60,052 nt of DNA from Motiliproteus sp. (GTDB taxonomy: Bacteria > Pseudomonadota > Gammaproteobacteria > Pseudomonadales > Balneatricaceae): the NCBI GenBank assembly GCA_026196225.1, contig JAPHRD010000014.1:1-60052 (forward strand), given 5' to 3'. Both the position numbers and the translations under genes were made by a program. Shown here one piece after another: positions 9,324 to 17,521 of the stretch (within the stretch, counting starts at the first letter, position 1; each line of letters starts with the position of its first letter). The notes beneath the pieces are model-generated. The model saw nothing but the letters and a program-made list of their open reading frames with translations. It made no database searches and was not told the origin of the DNA.

Positions 9324-10036
9324 TAGCTTTCACCTTCCGGTAGCAGTAAAAGGTAGCCCATGCCTCGAACGGTCTTAATACGGGCCTGGCCGCTGCTGTA
9401 AGGACCCAGTTTGCGGCGTAAATTGCTCATATGCATATCAATACTTCGATCGTAGGGGCCTAGCTTTTTGTTCAGTGCTTTGCGGGTCAGCTCCTCTTTG
9501 CTGACCAGGCTGCCTGGTTGCTGCATCAATTGCTGCAGCAAGCTGAATTCTGTGTGGGTGAGCTCAAGGGAGGTTTGATCACAGAGAACTCGATGGGCAC
9601 CGGAAAACATCTCCAGGTCGGCGACAACCAAATGATCGCTTTCGGTTGGTTGGCAGGTTTCTCCGCCGCTTTCCAGGCCTACCCGGCGAATAATGGCTTT
9701 TAGTCGAGCTACCAGTTCGCGGGGGCTGCATGGTTTGGGCAGATAGTCATCGGCCCCCATCTCAAATCCGACAATTCGATCTATCTCTTCACCCCGGGCA
9801 GTCATCATCAATACCGGTGTATTGGATTCGTTACGAAGCTCCCGCAACGTGTCAAAGCCATTCAGCTTGGGCATCATTACATCAAGGACGATGACATCGT
9901 AATAATGATTGAGTGCCCTTGTCAGTGCGCTCTGGCCATCGTGACAGACATCCACGTCAAAGCTTTCCAATTGCAGAAACTCCTGCAATAGCTGGCATAG
10001 CTCTTTATCGTCGTCAACTAACAGAATGCGACTCAT
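9323..10036 (-). CDS. cpxR: OmpR-family response regulator, CpxR-like
   Basis: The 237-residue regulator has an N-terminal receiver domain with an acidic pocket (VDDD), phospho-acceptor Asp52 (VLDVMMP) and Lys101 (LPKP). The C-terminal half is an OmpR-type winged helix ending in the RTVRGMGYLL motif. It is the first gene of the cpxRA-like pair, reading left. A candidate binding site of the form GTAAA-N6-GTAAA lies 63 bases before the start codon, between this gene and cpxP, which points to autoregulation as in enterobacteria. Confidence 0.88.
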   Translation of the reverse strand: MSRILLVDDDKELCQLLQEFLQLESFDVDVCHDGQSALTRALNHYYDVIVLDVMMPKLNGFDTLRELRNESNTPVLMMTARGEEIDRIVGFEMGADDYLPKPCSPRELVARLKAIIRRVGLESGGETCQPTESDHLVVADLEMFSGAHRVLCDQTSLELTHTEFSLLQQLMQQPGSLVSKEELTRKALNKKLGPYDRSIDMHMSNLRRKLGPYSSGQARIKTVRGMGYLLLLPEGES

Positions 10037-10098
10037 TGGACCTCCTTCCTATTTCCTTAAGGATATTCTGCCATAGCCTCTTTAGACAACCAGCCCGC

Positions 10099-10114
10099 TT
10101 TACACAAACTTTAC
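10099..10114 (-). promoter_or_regulatory. CpxR box (tandem GTAAA)
   Basis: On the minus strand this reads GTAAA-GTTTGT-GTAAA, two direct copies of the CpxR half-site 11 bases apart. The known consensus is GTAAA-N5-GTAAA with some tolerance in spacing. The site lies between the divergent cpxR and cpxP-like genes and could serve both. A TTGACC element at 10121-10126 is a plausible -35 for the cpxP side. Confidence 0.7.
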
Positions 10115-10187
10115 ACAGCCTTGACCGTGCTTTGCATTGGTATCTCTAGAATGGATCCTGAAATCAATGATTACGGAGAACAACATC

Positions 10188-10706
10188 ATGAAACGCAAGC
10201 TGATTATTACCACCACAGCCTTGGCACTAGCTGTAGCCGGAACCACCGCAGTGGCTGTTGGCTCCAACTACGGCGACCGTTATTGCGATAAAGATGATCG
10301 CATGGGATCTAAAGGGCGTTACAGCGAACATAGCCAACGCGGCGGAATGATGGGCGCTAAAATGCTCCAGAAGCTGGATTGGGCTTTGGAACTGTCAGCG
10401 GAACAGCGGGACCAGATTCGCGACATCATGAAGGATCGTCAGGCTGAGATGACCGGCAAACGGGATCAGATGATGAGCCTACGCCAGAGTATGAAAAATC
10501 TGGATCCTAATACCGCTGACTACCAAACTCAGGTTAACAAGCTAGCCCAGCAACAAGCTGATGCAGCCCGCGAACGGGTATTGGGTCATGCAGAAACCTA
10601 TGCGGCTATCCATGGCGTTTTAACCCCAGAGCAGCAGGCTGAATTTAAAGAGTTGAAAGAGAAATGGGGTGACAAACGAGAAAAAAAGCACAGCCGCTGG
10701 AATTAA
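10188..10706 (+). CDS. cpxP: CpxP/Spy-family periplasmic protein
   Basis: The 172-residue product starts at ATG 10188, chosen because CGGAGAA lies seven bases upstream and a clean signal peptide (KRKLIITTTALALAVAGTTAVA) follows. An upstream in-frame start at 10137 would add 17 residues in front of the signal peptide and is unlikely. The mature protein is helical and charged, with two LTxxQ-type motifs (LSAEQRDQI and LTPEQQAEF), the signature of the Spy/CpxP chaperone family. In that family CpxP inhibits CpxA and helps handle misfolded envelope proteins. The methionine-rich stretch RGGMMGAKM and the charged ends might bind metal, which is an inference. Confidence 0.86.
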   Translation: MKRKLIITTTALALAVAGTTAVAVGSNYGDRYCDKDDRMGSKGRYSEHSQRGGMMGAKMLQKLDWALELSAEQRDQIRDIMKDRQAEMTGKRDQMMSLRQSMKNLDPNTADYQTQVNKLAQQQADAARERVLGHAETYAAIHGVLTPEQQAEFKELKEKWGDKREKKHSRWN

Positions 10707-10764
10707 CGGCGCAAGGGGTAAAGATTAAGTCGGCGATCTATATTGCCGAGAACCAGAAGCAGAA

Positions 10765-10798
10765 AACGGTGGTGTTCTAAAGAGCATCACCGTTTTTT
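10765..10798 (+). terminator. Intrinsic terminator after cpxP
   Basis: AACGGTG (10765-10771) pairs with CACCGTT (10788-10794), and the stem continues inwards with a few wobble pairs. The run TTTTTT follows. It sits between the cpxP-like gene and a convergent membrane-protein gene, and the A-run on the other side could let it work in both directions. Confidence 0.8.
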
Positions 10799-10801
10799 CA
10801 C

Positions 10802-11326
10802 TTATCTTTCCGGGCTAGCTGGGCTGGTGACCGGTACCTGCGGCGAGTGATCGTAGCTGTCATCGGTGAAGGCCTGAAAAGTAAAGATCAGCAAAGAGAT
10901 CAGGCCCCAGGCAAGACCGACCACCACGCCAATATCAATAATGCCACGCCAGGGTTGCTCTAATTGATGCACGACCTGGACGATGGCAATGATCATCAGG
11001 GTGATGACAAAGGTAATAATCTGGCGTTTGCGTTCAATATGGAAGTAACCCATGCAAAATAGTGGTGCCAGAATTAGCCGAACTGGGGTTGGATTTTGAT
11101 ACAAGTAAGCGATGCGGGCGGCGACGCGAGGGGAGAATCCTTGCTGAAATCCGCGATAACCTTCGCTGAAAGCCATAAACACCAGCCATATTAGCCCTAC
11201 AAGCCAGTGATACCAATCCAGCGAATGGGTGAAGGCCTCCATTCCGACGATGGAGAGACGATAGATAGCGCTGCCTAAAATAAGGCAGATACCAGAAATC
11301 CCCCAAGCGGTGGCGACAAACCCCAT
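10802..11326 (-). CDS. Four-helix membrane protein of unknown function
   Basis: I do not recognise this 174-residue protein. It has about four hydrophobic segments (residues 5-25, 40-55, 83-93 with flanking 103-117, and 128-150) and a Pro/Ser-rich cytoplasmic tail. The segment MAFSEGYRGFQQGFSPRVAA between helices is its most distinctive part. It lies 90 bases downstream of nnrS on the same strand with no terminator visible between, so it may be cotranscribed. A link to nitric oxide or nitrosative stress is only suggested by position. Confidence 0.72.
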   Translation of the reverse strand: MGFVATAWGISGICLILGSAIYRLSIVGMEAFTHSLDWYHWLVGLIWLVFMAFSEGYRGFQQGFSPRVAARIAYLYQNPTPVRLILAPLFCMGYFHIERKRQIITFVITLMIIAIVQVVHQLEQPWRGIIDIGVVVGLAWGLISLLIFTFQAFTDDSYDHSPQVPVTSPASPER

Positions 11327-11416
11327 GAATGTTACCCGTGAAAAAGTGGTCTTTAAAAAGGCTCGCTAGTATACCTTAACCGTTGCTGCCCTCAAATGTT
11401 CAGCGCCCCAGGCCAG

Positions 11417-12613
11417 TTAGCCTGGGCGACCGTCCACTCGAGGTTTCAGCAGGTAAGGGATGTAGTTGTAGGAGAACAATGCAAAAGCAATCGCCCATAG
11501 CAGTGCCGCGATTCCGATCAGCGCATTGTAAGCACCGGCAAAAATCGCAAATCCTGCCGCCACTCGGACCACAGCGGCTACTGCCAGAATAAATATCCCC
11601 CAGACTGTCTGCCTAGGCAGTTCCAACATCCGGCCGGTATGGCCCAGAGATACCCGTCCCATCATTCCCAAGGTGATCATACCAATGCCGCCAACGGTAA
11701 AGGCGTGAGTGGCTGCGGACAGGGAGACCAGCTGGAATCCGGCCAGACCTTTGAGTAGAAAACCGGTAGCAATCCAGCAGTAGGCTACATGCAGTACCCA
11801 GATGATGGGGTGCGACCAGATCCGCTTATCGTACCAGCCACTCATACGGACGTAATGGATCACTGCAACGATGATGGATACAACGGCTAAAATCATGGGA
11901 GATAGCTGAAGTAGATCCAGCAATATGATCAATACCACACCAGCGACGGCAGCAATCTCGATAAGGGGCCATTGACGGGGCTCCATACCGGGCAGTGGGT
12001 TGCGGGTGAAGAACGGAATAACTCGTCCACCCAAAACGACGATCACCAGAATAACCAGGCTGAGGCCCATCTGCATACCCAGAGCGCCGGTGTTAGCTGC
12101 ACCAATCGCCTGCAGATGCATTAGCAGATTGGCGATGAAAAACATGGTCAGAATGGCTAGGAAAGCGATATTTCGCATGACTTTTGCAGCCAGCAAGGGT
12201 TTTGCTAGGCCAAGCATCACCAGCGGAACAAAGGCTAGATCAACGCCCATGGTTAGCCAGTCGGGCTGTCCGAAATCGATGCTGGATAGCACACGCCCTG
12301 CCAACCAAACCAGAGTCAGGCCGATCAGTGGAGCCCCGGAGGGGACTTCCATGGAGGTCCAGTTGCGGACGGCTGTCAGCAGGAAGCCGGCGATCACAGC
12401 CAGGCTATAACCGAATAGCATTTCGTGGCCATGCCAGCCGATTACACCGTAGTAATCATTAAGAGCAACATGGCCGCCCAAAAACGGCAGCCAAATCAGC
12501 ATTAGGATGACGGCGCTGACGCCAGCCATAGAAAAAAACGGGCGAAAACCCAAAAAAAACAGTGCGAAGGCATCTTCAGGGATGCGATCTTCCGGTCGTT
12601 CAATATTCAGCAC
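11417..12613 (-). CDS. nnrS: NnrS-family multi-pass membrane haem protein
   Basis: This 398-residue integral membrane protein has about twelve hydrophobic segments. The N-terminal motifs are LGFRPFF and WHGHEMLFGY, followed by AGFLLTAVRNWT, all signatures of NnrS. NnrS proteins bind haem and copper and protect cells from nitric oxide-derived stress. They were named from control by the NnrR nitric oxide sensor. The start is a GTG preceded by AGGAG. A DNR/FNR-like sequence lies about 120 bases upstream, in keeping with that regulation. No nitrite or nitric oxide reductase genes are present in the window. Confidence 0.92.
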   Translation of the reverse strand: MLNIERPEDRIPEDAFALFFLGFRPFFSMAGVSAVILMLIWLPFLGGHVALNDYYGVIGWHGHEMLFGYSLAVIAGFLLTAVRNWTSMEVPSGAPLIGLTLVWLAGRVLSSIDFGQPDWLTMGVDLAFVPLVMLGLAKPLLAAKVMRNIAFLAILTMFFIANLLMHLQAIGAANTGALGMQMGLSLVILVIVVLGGRVIPFFTRNPLPGMEPRQWPLIEIAAVAGVVLIILLDLLQLSPMILAVVSIIVAVIHYVRMSGWYDKRIWSHPIIWVLHVAYCWIATGFLLKGLAGFQLVSLSAATHAFTVGGIGMITLGMMGRVSLGHTGRMLELPRQTVWGIFILAVAAVVRVAAGFAIFAGAYNALIGIAALLWAIAFALFSYNYIPYLLKPRVDGRPG

Positions 12614-12725
12614 AGTGTTAGGTCTCCTGAAAACAGCGGAGCTTCGAATAGTGTAAGGTTCTTAGAGGTTAAATGACCTCTTTATCCTGCTACCGGGGAG
12701 TCTATGGATTTCGCCTGAAAGCGCC

Positions 12726-12739
12726 TTGATATGGGTCAT
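12726..12739 (-). promoter_or_regulatory. DNR/FNR-like site upstream of nnrS
   Basis: TTGAT-ATGG-GTCAT on the plus strand matches the TTGAT-N4-(A/G)TCAA consensus of the FNR/DNR/NNR family at nine of ten conserved positions. The centre is about 120 bases from the nnrS start. A weak -10-like CATAGA on the minus strand at 12706-12701 would put the site near -40, the class II activator position. This is a sequence match, not proof. Confidence 0.5.
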
Positions 12740-12762
12740 ATAGGCACTGAGGGGTAAGACAA

Positions 12763-12788
12763 AAAAGCCCCTTTTTAAAGGGGCTTTT
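12763..12788 (-). terminator. Intrinsic terminator after sodB
   Basis: AAAAGCCCC (12763-12771) pairs with GGGGCTTTT (12780-12788). The arrangement gives a GC-rich stem with U-runs on both sides, so it can end transcription of sodB reading left. It lies 20 bases beyond the sodB stop codon. Confidence 0.85.
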
Positions 12789-12808
12789 GAAGGGATTAGC
12801 TGGAAAAA

Positions 12809-13393
12809 TTACTTGGCCAGGTTAGCGGCAACAAAGTCCCAGTTAACCAGAGCCCAGAAACCGTTCATGTAATCTGGACGAACATTGCGGTAGTCGATGT
12901 AGTAGGCGTGTTCCCACAGATCAACGGTCAGCAGAGGCGTTTGGCCTTCAGTCAGAGGGCAGCCAGCGTTGCTGGTGTTAACGATTGCTACGGAACCGTC
13001 GCTGTTCTTAACCAACCAGGTCCAGCTAGAACCGAAGTTGTTGATCGCACTGTCGGTGAACTTGGCCTTGAATTCTTCGAAGGAACCGAAAGCACCGTTG
13101 ATAGCGTCAGCTACCGCACCGGTAGGCTCGCCGCCACCGTTAGGGCTCAAGCAGTTCCAGTAGAAAGTGTGGTTCCAAATCTGAGCTGCATTGTTGAAAA
13201 CACCACCAGCAGGTGCAGAGGTGATGATCTCTTCCAGAGATTTGTTTTCGTACTCGCTACCCGGTAGCAAACCGTTCAGCTTGACCACATAGGTGTTGTG
13301 GTGTTTGCCGTGGTGGTAGTCCAGAGTCTCGGCAGAGATATGGGGTTGCAGCGCATCCTTGGCATAAGGCAGAGGAGGTAGTTCAAAGCTCAT
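12809..13393 (-). CDS. sodB: Superoxide dismutase, iron type
   Basis: SodB converts superoxide to oxygen and hydrogen peroxide in the cytoplasm. The 194-residue length is typical. The metal ligands are His27, His75, Asp158 and His162 (DLWEHAYY). Gln71 in AAQIWNH is the active-site glutamine placed as in iron enzymes, unlike the manganese type where it comes from a C-terminal position. A GAAGG ribosome-binding site precedes the ATG. Upstream lies a perfect 10-bp palindrome, and a hairpin-forming ATCCTC/GAGGAT pair (13463-13482) falls in the likely leader. Confidence 0.96.
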   Translation of the reverse strand: MSFELPPLPYAKDALQPHISAETLDYHHGKHHNTYVVKLNGLLPGSEYENKSLEEIITSAPAGGVFNNAAQIWNHTFYWNCLSPNGGGEPTGAVADAINGAFGSFEEFKAKFTDSAINNFGSSWTWLVKNSDGSVAIVNTSNAGCPLTEGQTPLLTVDLWEHAYYIDYRNVRPDYMNGFWALVNWDFVAANLAK

Positions 13394-13489
13394 GATGTGA
13401 CCTTCTTTCTATCGTGTTTAAGCATAAACTGTCAGCGATTGTGGGACGCTTCTACGTCGGGCATCCTCACGAGAGGGAGGATACTACCA

Positions 13490-13513
13490 TTAATATGATA
13501 TAAATCATATTAA
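13490..13513. promoter_or_regulatory. Perfect 24-bp palindrome between sodB and a small secreted-protein gene
   Basis: TTAATATGAT (13490-13499) and ATCATATTAA (13504-13513) are exact complements around ATAA. The core TGAT-N4-ATCA is the inner part of an FNR-family site, but the outer base is A-T instead of T-A. AT-rich palindromes of this length are also used by NsrR, Fur and other repressors. It sits 97 bases before sodB and 105 before the rightward gene, so it could control either or both. Confidence 0.6.
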
Positions 13514-13617
13514 ACTACTCAGGTATAGAGCCTCGACTAAAGTGGATTCCACAACCGCTGCATTAGTTCATAGAATATATGAAATTTTTTTAGAAATAAG
13601 AACAAAATAGATACCCA

Positions 13618-13896
13618 ATGCCTAGATTCTTTCTTTTTCTGGCGGCTTTTGCCCTGGTGGGCTTTGCCATCTCAAGCCGTTTTTTCTCTCCCGCACCGAC
13701 ATGGGAGCCCTTTAATGAATCCTGCCTTCGCGGAGGTAGTGGGACCAAGGAGCAATGTGCCTGCCTGACTGACTATATCCATGATCGTCTTGACCAGGAT
13801 GAGATCGACGCAATTATGGAGAACCGGGTTTCCGGCAGGGCGTTTCAAGACAAAGTTGCCAACATTGTCCGGCTAGGAACTAAGAGCTGTCGCTGA
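13618..13896 (+). CDS. Small membrane-anchored or secreted four-cysteine protein
   Basis: I do not recognise a family. The 92-residue product opens with a hydrophobic segment (residues 3-20, FFLFLAAFALVGFAIS) that is either a signal peptide or an anchor. The remaining 70 residues include four cysteines (in ESCLRG, EQCACL and the C-terminal KSCR) that could form two disulfides outside the cytoplasm. The Cys-X-Cys in EQCACLTDYI resembles short bacterial periplasmic proteins of unknown role. The ribosome-binding site is weak. It ends three bases before the convergent cysQ stop. Confidence 0.62.
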   Translation: MPRFFLFLAAFALVGFAISSRFFSPAPTWEPFNESCLRGGSGTKEQCACLTDYIHDRLDQDEIDAIMENRVSGRAFQDKVANIVRLGTKSCR

Positions 13897-13899
13897 GTT

Positions 13900-14724
13900 T
13901 CAATTCTCTAGGGTGGGTAGGTATTTCAGCCAGTCGATCTGGCTGTCTCCTACTACCAGAAAATCTGGATTGAACAGGTCGGCTTTTTGGTTGTATCGAA
14001 TCGGATTGCCTTGCAAGTCGGTCAGACGGCCGCCTGCGGCTGTCAGTACTGCATCGGCGGCAGCAATATCCCACTCACAGGTTCTCCCAAGGCGGATATG
14101 AATATCTGCCAGCCCGTCTGCGATCAAACACAGTTTTAGCGAACTACCCATAGGAGTTGTGGTAACAGGTGCAAGTTTCTGCAGTTGCTGCTGGTATGAG
14201 TCTAGACGGGGATTCGGGTGGCTGCGACTGACAACCATGCTGATCTTTTTAAAGGGCGCCAGTGGTTTGGTTTTGATACTGGCCTGCTTGCCCTGGCCGT
14301 CTTGCTTAATCGCTCCGAAACCTGGAACACCTGCGTAGAGTGTGCGGCTGACCGGCGCGTATACAACACCAAGAACGCTGCGGCCATTCTCGATCAGGGC
14401 GATATTGACGGTGAATTCGCCATTGCGCTTGATAAATTCCTTAGTGCCATCCAGTGGGTCCACCAGCCAGTGTTTTGGCCAGGTCCGCCGCTCTTGGATT
14501 GCGTCAGGATCGGATTCTTCCGACAGGATTGGTATCTCCGGCGTCAGTCGTTGCAGGTTGGCAACAATATGGCGATGAGCCATGAGGTCGGCTTCGGTCA
14601 CCGGGGTTTGGTCGTCTTTAGTTTCTACCTGCAGGTCGCTGGGGCGCTGGTAGATTGCCATGATCGCTTCGCCCGCTTCCTGGGCAATGGTCATGATTTG
14701 GGTGAGTAGAGCTTTCTTATCCAC
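13900..14724 (-). CDS. cysQ: 3'(2'),5'-bisphosphate nucleotidase CysQ
   Basis: CysQ removes the 3'-phosphate from PAP, a by-product of sulfate assimilation, and belongs to the lithium-sensitive inositol monophosphatase-like family. Metal-binding residues are visible as Glu69 in SEES, Asp89 and Asp92 in DPLDGT, and Asp219 in CEWDIAAAD. The 274-residue length is slightly longer than E. coli CysQ (246). The start is a GTG. It runs in the same direction as nudE, 12 bases upstream, so both nucleotide hydrolases are probably one operon. Confidence 0.94.
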   Translation of the reverse strand: MDKKALLTQIMTIAQEAGEAIMAIYQRPSDLQVETKDDQTPVTEADLMAHRHIVANLQRLTPEIPILSEESDPDAIQERRTWPKHWLVDPLDGTKEFIKRNGEFTVNIALIENGRSVLGVVYAPVSRTLYAGVPGFGAIKQDGQGKQASIKTKPLAPFKKISMVVSRSHPNPRLDSYQQQLQKLAPVTTTPMGSSLKLCLIADGLADIHIRLGRTCEWDIAAADAVLTAAGGRLTDLQGNPIRYNQKADLFNPDFLVVGDSQIDWLKYLPTLEN

Positions 14725-14736
14725 GGCTGTTTCTCA

Positions 14737-15279
14737 TTAAGACTGTCTTTGCTGCAGCCAGAGCAGCAGTGCTGCTATGACCCGGGCTTCTGCAAAGTGA
14801 TCTTCCACAATTAGGTCCGTCAGTTGGTCGATAGGGTAGGGAACAACTTCGAGCTCTTCCGGTTCATCACCGGGTAGGCGTTTGGGGTAGAGATCTGTGG
14901 CCACAATGACATCGATCTTATGGCCCATGTAGCTGGGCGAGGTGGTCATGGTTTTTAGATGGTCAAGGTTGCGGGCGCCGAAGCCGACCTCTTCCATCAG
15001 TTCCCGGTTGGCCGCTTCAAGGGCTGTCTCGCCCGGATCCACCAGGCCCTTGGGTAGGGTCAGCTGATAATCGTGAATTCCCGCCGCATACTCGTTGATC
15101 AGTAAAATTTGCCCATCGGCCGTGACCGGGATGACCATCACCGCACCGTGGCCACGGCTAGTCAGGCGTTCATAGATGCGTTCGACGCCGTTAGAAAATC
15201 GAAGAGACAGTGCTTCCACTTCAAACAGCCGGCTTTTCGCTACGCTGCTTGCCTTCAAAATCTTTGGCTTTGTGGGCAT
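14737..15279 (-). CDS. nudE: ADP compounds hydrolase NudE (Nudix)
   Basis: NudE hydrolyses ADP-ribose, NADH and related adenosine diphosphate compounds. From the ATG at 15279 it is 180 residues, close to the E. coli protein. The Nudix box spans residues 78-100, with Gly78, Glu84 and RELMEEVGF providing the metal-binding glutamates. An in-frame upstream start (15345) was rejected because AGAGG lies eight bases before 15279 and the extension would overlap the divergent yrfG start. In E. coli nudE is also a neighbour of yrfG. Confidence 0.93.
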   Translation of the reverse strand: MPTKPKILKASSVAKSRLFEVEALSLRFSNGVERIYERLTSRGHGAVMVIPVTADGQILLINEYAAGIHDYQLTLPKGLVDPGETALEAANRELMEEVGFGARNLDHLKTMTTSPSYMGHKIDVIVATDLYPKRLPGDEPEELEVVPYPIDQLTDLIVEDHFAEARVIAALLLWLQQRQS

Positions 15280-15325
15280 ACTGAAATCCTCTAACGACAG
15301 AACTGTGACGGTAGCTGTAAATATT

Positions 15326-15991
15326 ATGCTGAACTGGGATGACATCGATATCGTGCTGCTGGATATGGACGGTACCTTATTGGACCTCCATTACGACAGC
15401 TATTTTTGGCTGGAGCATCTTCCCGTTCGCTATGCCGAACACCATGATCTGGAACCGGGCCAGGCAAAGCAACATCTGCTAGAGCGTATCATAGCCGAGC
15501 AGGGCACACTAAACTGGTACTGCGTCGACTACTGGTCAGAAGAGCTGGGCGTTGATATCGAAGCGCTGAAGCGTGAGATCCAGCACAAAGTGGCTTTTCG
15601 CCCTCATGTGGTCGACTTTCTTGATAGCTTGCGTGGGGCAAAAATCCGCTCGGTAATCGTCACCAATGCCCACCGCAAAAGTCTCAATATGAAGCTGGAA
15701 AGGACCGGTTTGGACGGCCATGTCGATCAAATTGTCTGTTCCCATGATTATGGTTTGCCTAAAGAGGACGTGACTTTTTGGGACAAGTTGCAGGAGCAAG
15801 TGCAATTTGATCCGCAACGAACCCTGCTGGTCGATGACAGTCTGGCTGTGCTGCGTTCGGCCCAGCGTTATGGTATCCAGTATCTGCTCACCATCCTGCA
15901 GCCAGATAGCCAGCAGCAACCGCGGGATATTGACGAATTCGCTGCTATCGATCACTTCAACGAGATTAACCCCAAGGCTTCCGATGAGTAG
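15326..15991 (+). CDS. yrfG: GMP/IMP nucleotidase YrfG (HAD family)
   Basis: This 221-residue HAD phosphatase has motif I DMDGTLLD with nucleophile Asp13 and acid Asp15, motif II in VIVTNAHR and motif IV in LLVDDS. Its E. coli counterpart dephosphorylates purine monophosphates such as IMP and GMP. The start at ATG 15326 fits the family length. The longer in-frame start at 15176 would run back through nudE and was discarded. The stop overlaps the start of hslR by eight bases (ATGAGTAG), so the two genes are translationally linked. Confidence 0.92.
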   Translation: MLNWDDIDIVLLDMDGTLLDLHYDSYFWLEHLPVRYAEHHDLEPGQAKQHLLERIIAEQGTLNWYCVDYWSEELGVDIEALKREIQHKVAFRPHVVDFLDSLRGAKIRSVIVTNAHRKSLNMKLERTGLDGHVDQIVCSHDYGLPKEDVTFWDKLQEQVQFDPQRTLLVDDSLAVLRSAQRYGIQYLLTILQPDSQQQPRDIDEFAAIDHFNEINPKASDE

Positions 15992-16421
15992 AGCAAAGTC
16001 CAGCAATCAAAGTGCTGAAGCGAATGCCAAGGTTCGCCTCGATAAATGGCTGTGGGCAGCCCGTTTTTTCAAGACCCGAGCGCTGGCCAAGCAGGCGATT
16101 GAAGGGGGCAAGGTCCACTACAATGGTGTTCGTGGTAAATGCAGCCGGGTTGTAGAAGTGGGCGCGATTTTACAAATTCGGCAAGGTTTTGATGAGAAGA
16201 CCGTCGGAGTGCTGGCGGTATCGGACCAGCGTCGAGGCGCGCCTGAAGCGGCCAAACTCTATGCTGAAACCCCAGAGAGCATCGCCAAGCGAGAGATGAG
16301 TGTGGAGCAGCGTCGGTCTATGCGGGCGGGTCAGCTTGTGTCTGACGGCCGGCCCAGCAAAAAAGATCGCCGTAAAATTGCCGATTTTAAACAGCGCAAT
16401 CATTCTCTCGACGACGATTAA
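15984..16421 (+). CDS. hslR: Ribosome-associated heat shock protein Hsp15
   Basis: Hsp15 is an S4-domain RNA-binding protein that binds free 50S subunits carrying a nascent chain and helps recycle stalled complexes. The 145-residue product (ATG 15984) has the S4 motif RLDKWLWAARFFKTRALAKQ at about residues 18-37 and a very basic C-terminal tail. It overlaps yrfG and is followed 139 bases later by hslO, the same order as in enterobacteria. Confidence 0.94.
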   Translation: MSRAKSSNQSAEANAKVRLDKWLWAARFFKTRALAKQAIEGGKVHYNGVRGKCSRVVEVGAILQIRQGFDEKTVGVLAVSDQRRGAPEAAKLYAETPESIAKREMSVEQRRSMRAGQLVSDGRPSKKDRRKIADFKQRNHSLDDD

Positions 16422-16560
16422 ATATCCCCAGGGCTGATTCATTTTCTCCACTGCCGTCTTATGTTGCTGTGTTAAAATGCTGTCCTTAGAAACAAACACT
16501 AAGCCCGAACCAGTTCTGTGGTCTGGGTAACTAGCAGGTAATTAGGCAGTTTAAGTAGTT

Positions 16561-17451
16561 ATGAGCAATTGCGATCAAATTCAGCGTTTTATATTCGACA
16601 ATACCGACGTGCGCGGAGTGCTGGTGGGGCTTGAGGAAAGTTATCAAGAGGTGTTGGCCACCCAAGCATACCCCATCAAGATCGCTTCTCTGCTAGGTGA
16701 GATGCTGGCTGCTGTTGGCTTGCTCAGTTCGACGCTTAAGTTTGAAGGGCGGCTGAGTTTACTCGCTCGAGGTAGCGGACCAATCACCACCTTGATGGCC
16801 GAGAGCAATCATCAGCGCGATCTGCGGGCCATTGCCCGCTGGGAAGGTGGTATTCCTGAAGAAGAAGGACTGGCATCAATACTGGGGCAGGGCCAGTTGG
16901 CGATCACTATCGAGCCAGACAAGGGCAACCGCTATCAGGGCATCGTTCCACTCCAGCAATCTACACTGGCCGGCTGCTTAGAAGATTACTTCCAACAATC
17001 GGAACAGTTGGAAACCCGTATAACTCTGGCCGCCGACGGCAGTCGCGCCGCCGGTATGTTGTTACAGGTACTGCCCGCCAGCGAGCAGTCTGCTGACAAA
17101 GATAGCGAAATCGAGAATTGGAATCGCATCGCCCATCTGGGTTCTACTCTCAGTAGCCGAGAGTTGCTGCAACTGGAGAATTCGGAGCTGCTGCACCGAC
17201 TCTATCATGAGGAGCAGGTGCGAATGTTTGAAGAAGAGCCGCTACGATTTGGGTGCGATTGCAGCCGGGAGCGCAGTTTGCAGATCTTGAAAACAATGAA
17301 TTCGAGCGATTTGGAAGAGATGCTGGAAACCGAAGGCAGTATCAATATGGATTGCCAGTTTTGTAATACCCGATACAGCTTTGATCGCACCAGTATTGCC
17401 GAAATTCAGGGCCTTAGTGGAGCTGTTGGGCCTTCCGATAGCCAGCATTGA
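16561..17451 (+). CDS. hslO: Redox-regulated chaperone Hsp33
   Basis: Hsp33 is a holdase activated by oxidative unfolding. The 296-residue protein carries the C-terminal zinc switch with Cys232 and Cys234 (CDC) and Cys265 and Cys268 (CQFC), at exactly the positions of the E. coli protein. Oxidation of these four cysteines releases zinc and turns the chaperone on. It sits between hslR and pckA, the conserved enterobacterial order. Confidence 0.97.
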   Translation: MSNCDQIQRFIFDNTDVRGVLVGLEESYQEVLATQAYPIKIASLLGEMLAAVGLLSSTLKFEGRLSLLARGSGPITTLMAESNHQRDLRAIARWEGGIPEEEGLASILGQGQLAITIEPDKGNRYQGIVPLQQSTLAGCLEDYFQQSEQLETRITLAADGSRAAGMLLQVLPASEQSADKDSEIENWNRIAHLGSTLSSRELLQLENSELLHRLYHEEQVRMFEEEPLRFGCDCSRERSLQILKTMNSSDLEEMLETEGSINMDCQFCNTRYSFDRTSIAEIQGLSGAVGPSDSQH

Positions 17452-17521
17452 ACGGCATAATCTTGGAAATACAGAGATATCCCGCTAAATTAATGGGGTT
17501 GAAATAAGCAAGGGTTCTGCA

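Noticed and set aside
15176..15325. Longer start for yrfG
   Set aside because: The extra 50 codons run antisense through the 5' end of nudE and do not look like HAD sequence. The ATG at 15326 gives the family length.
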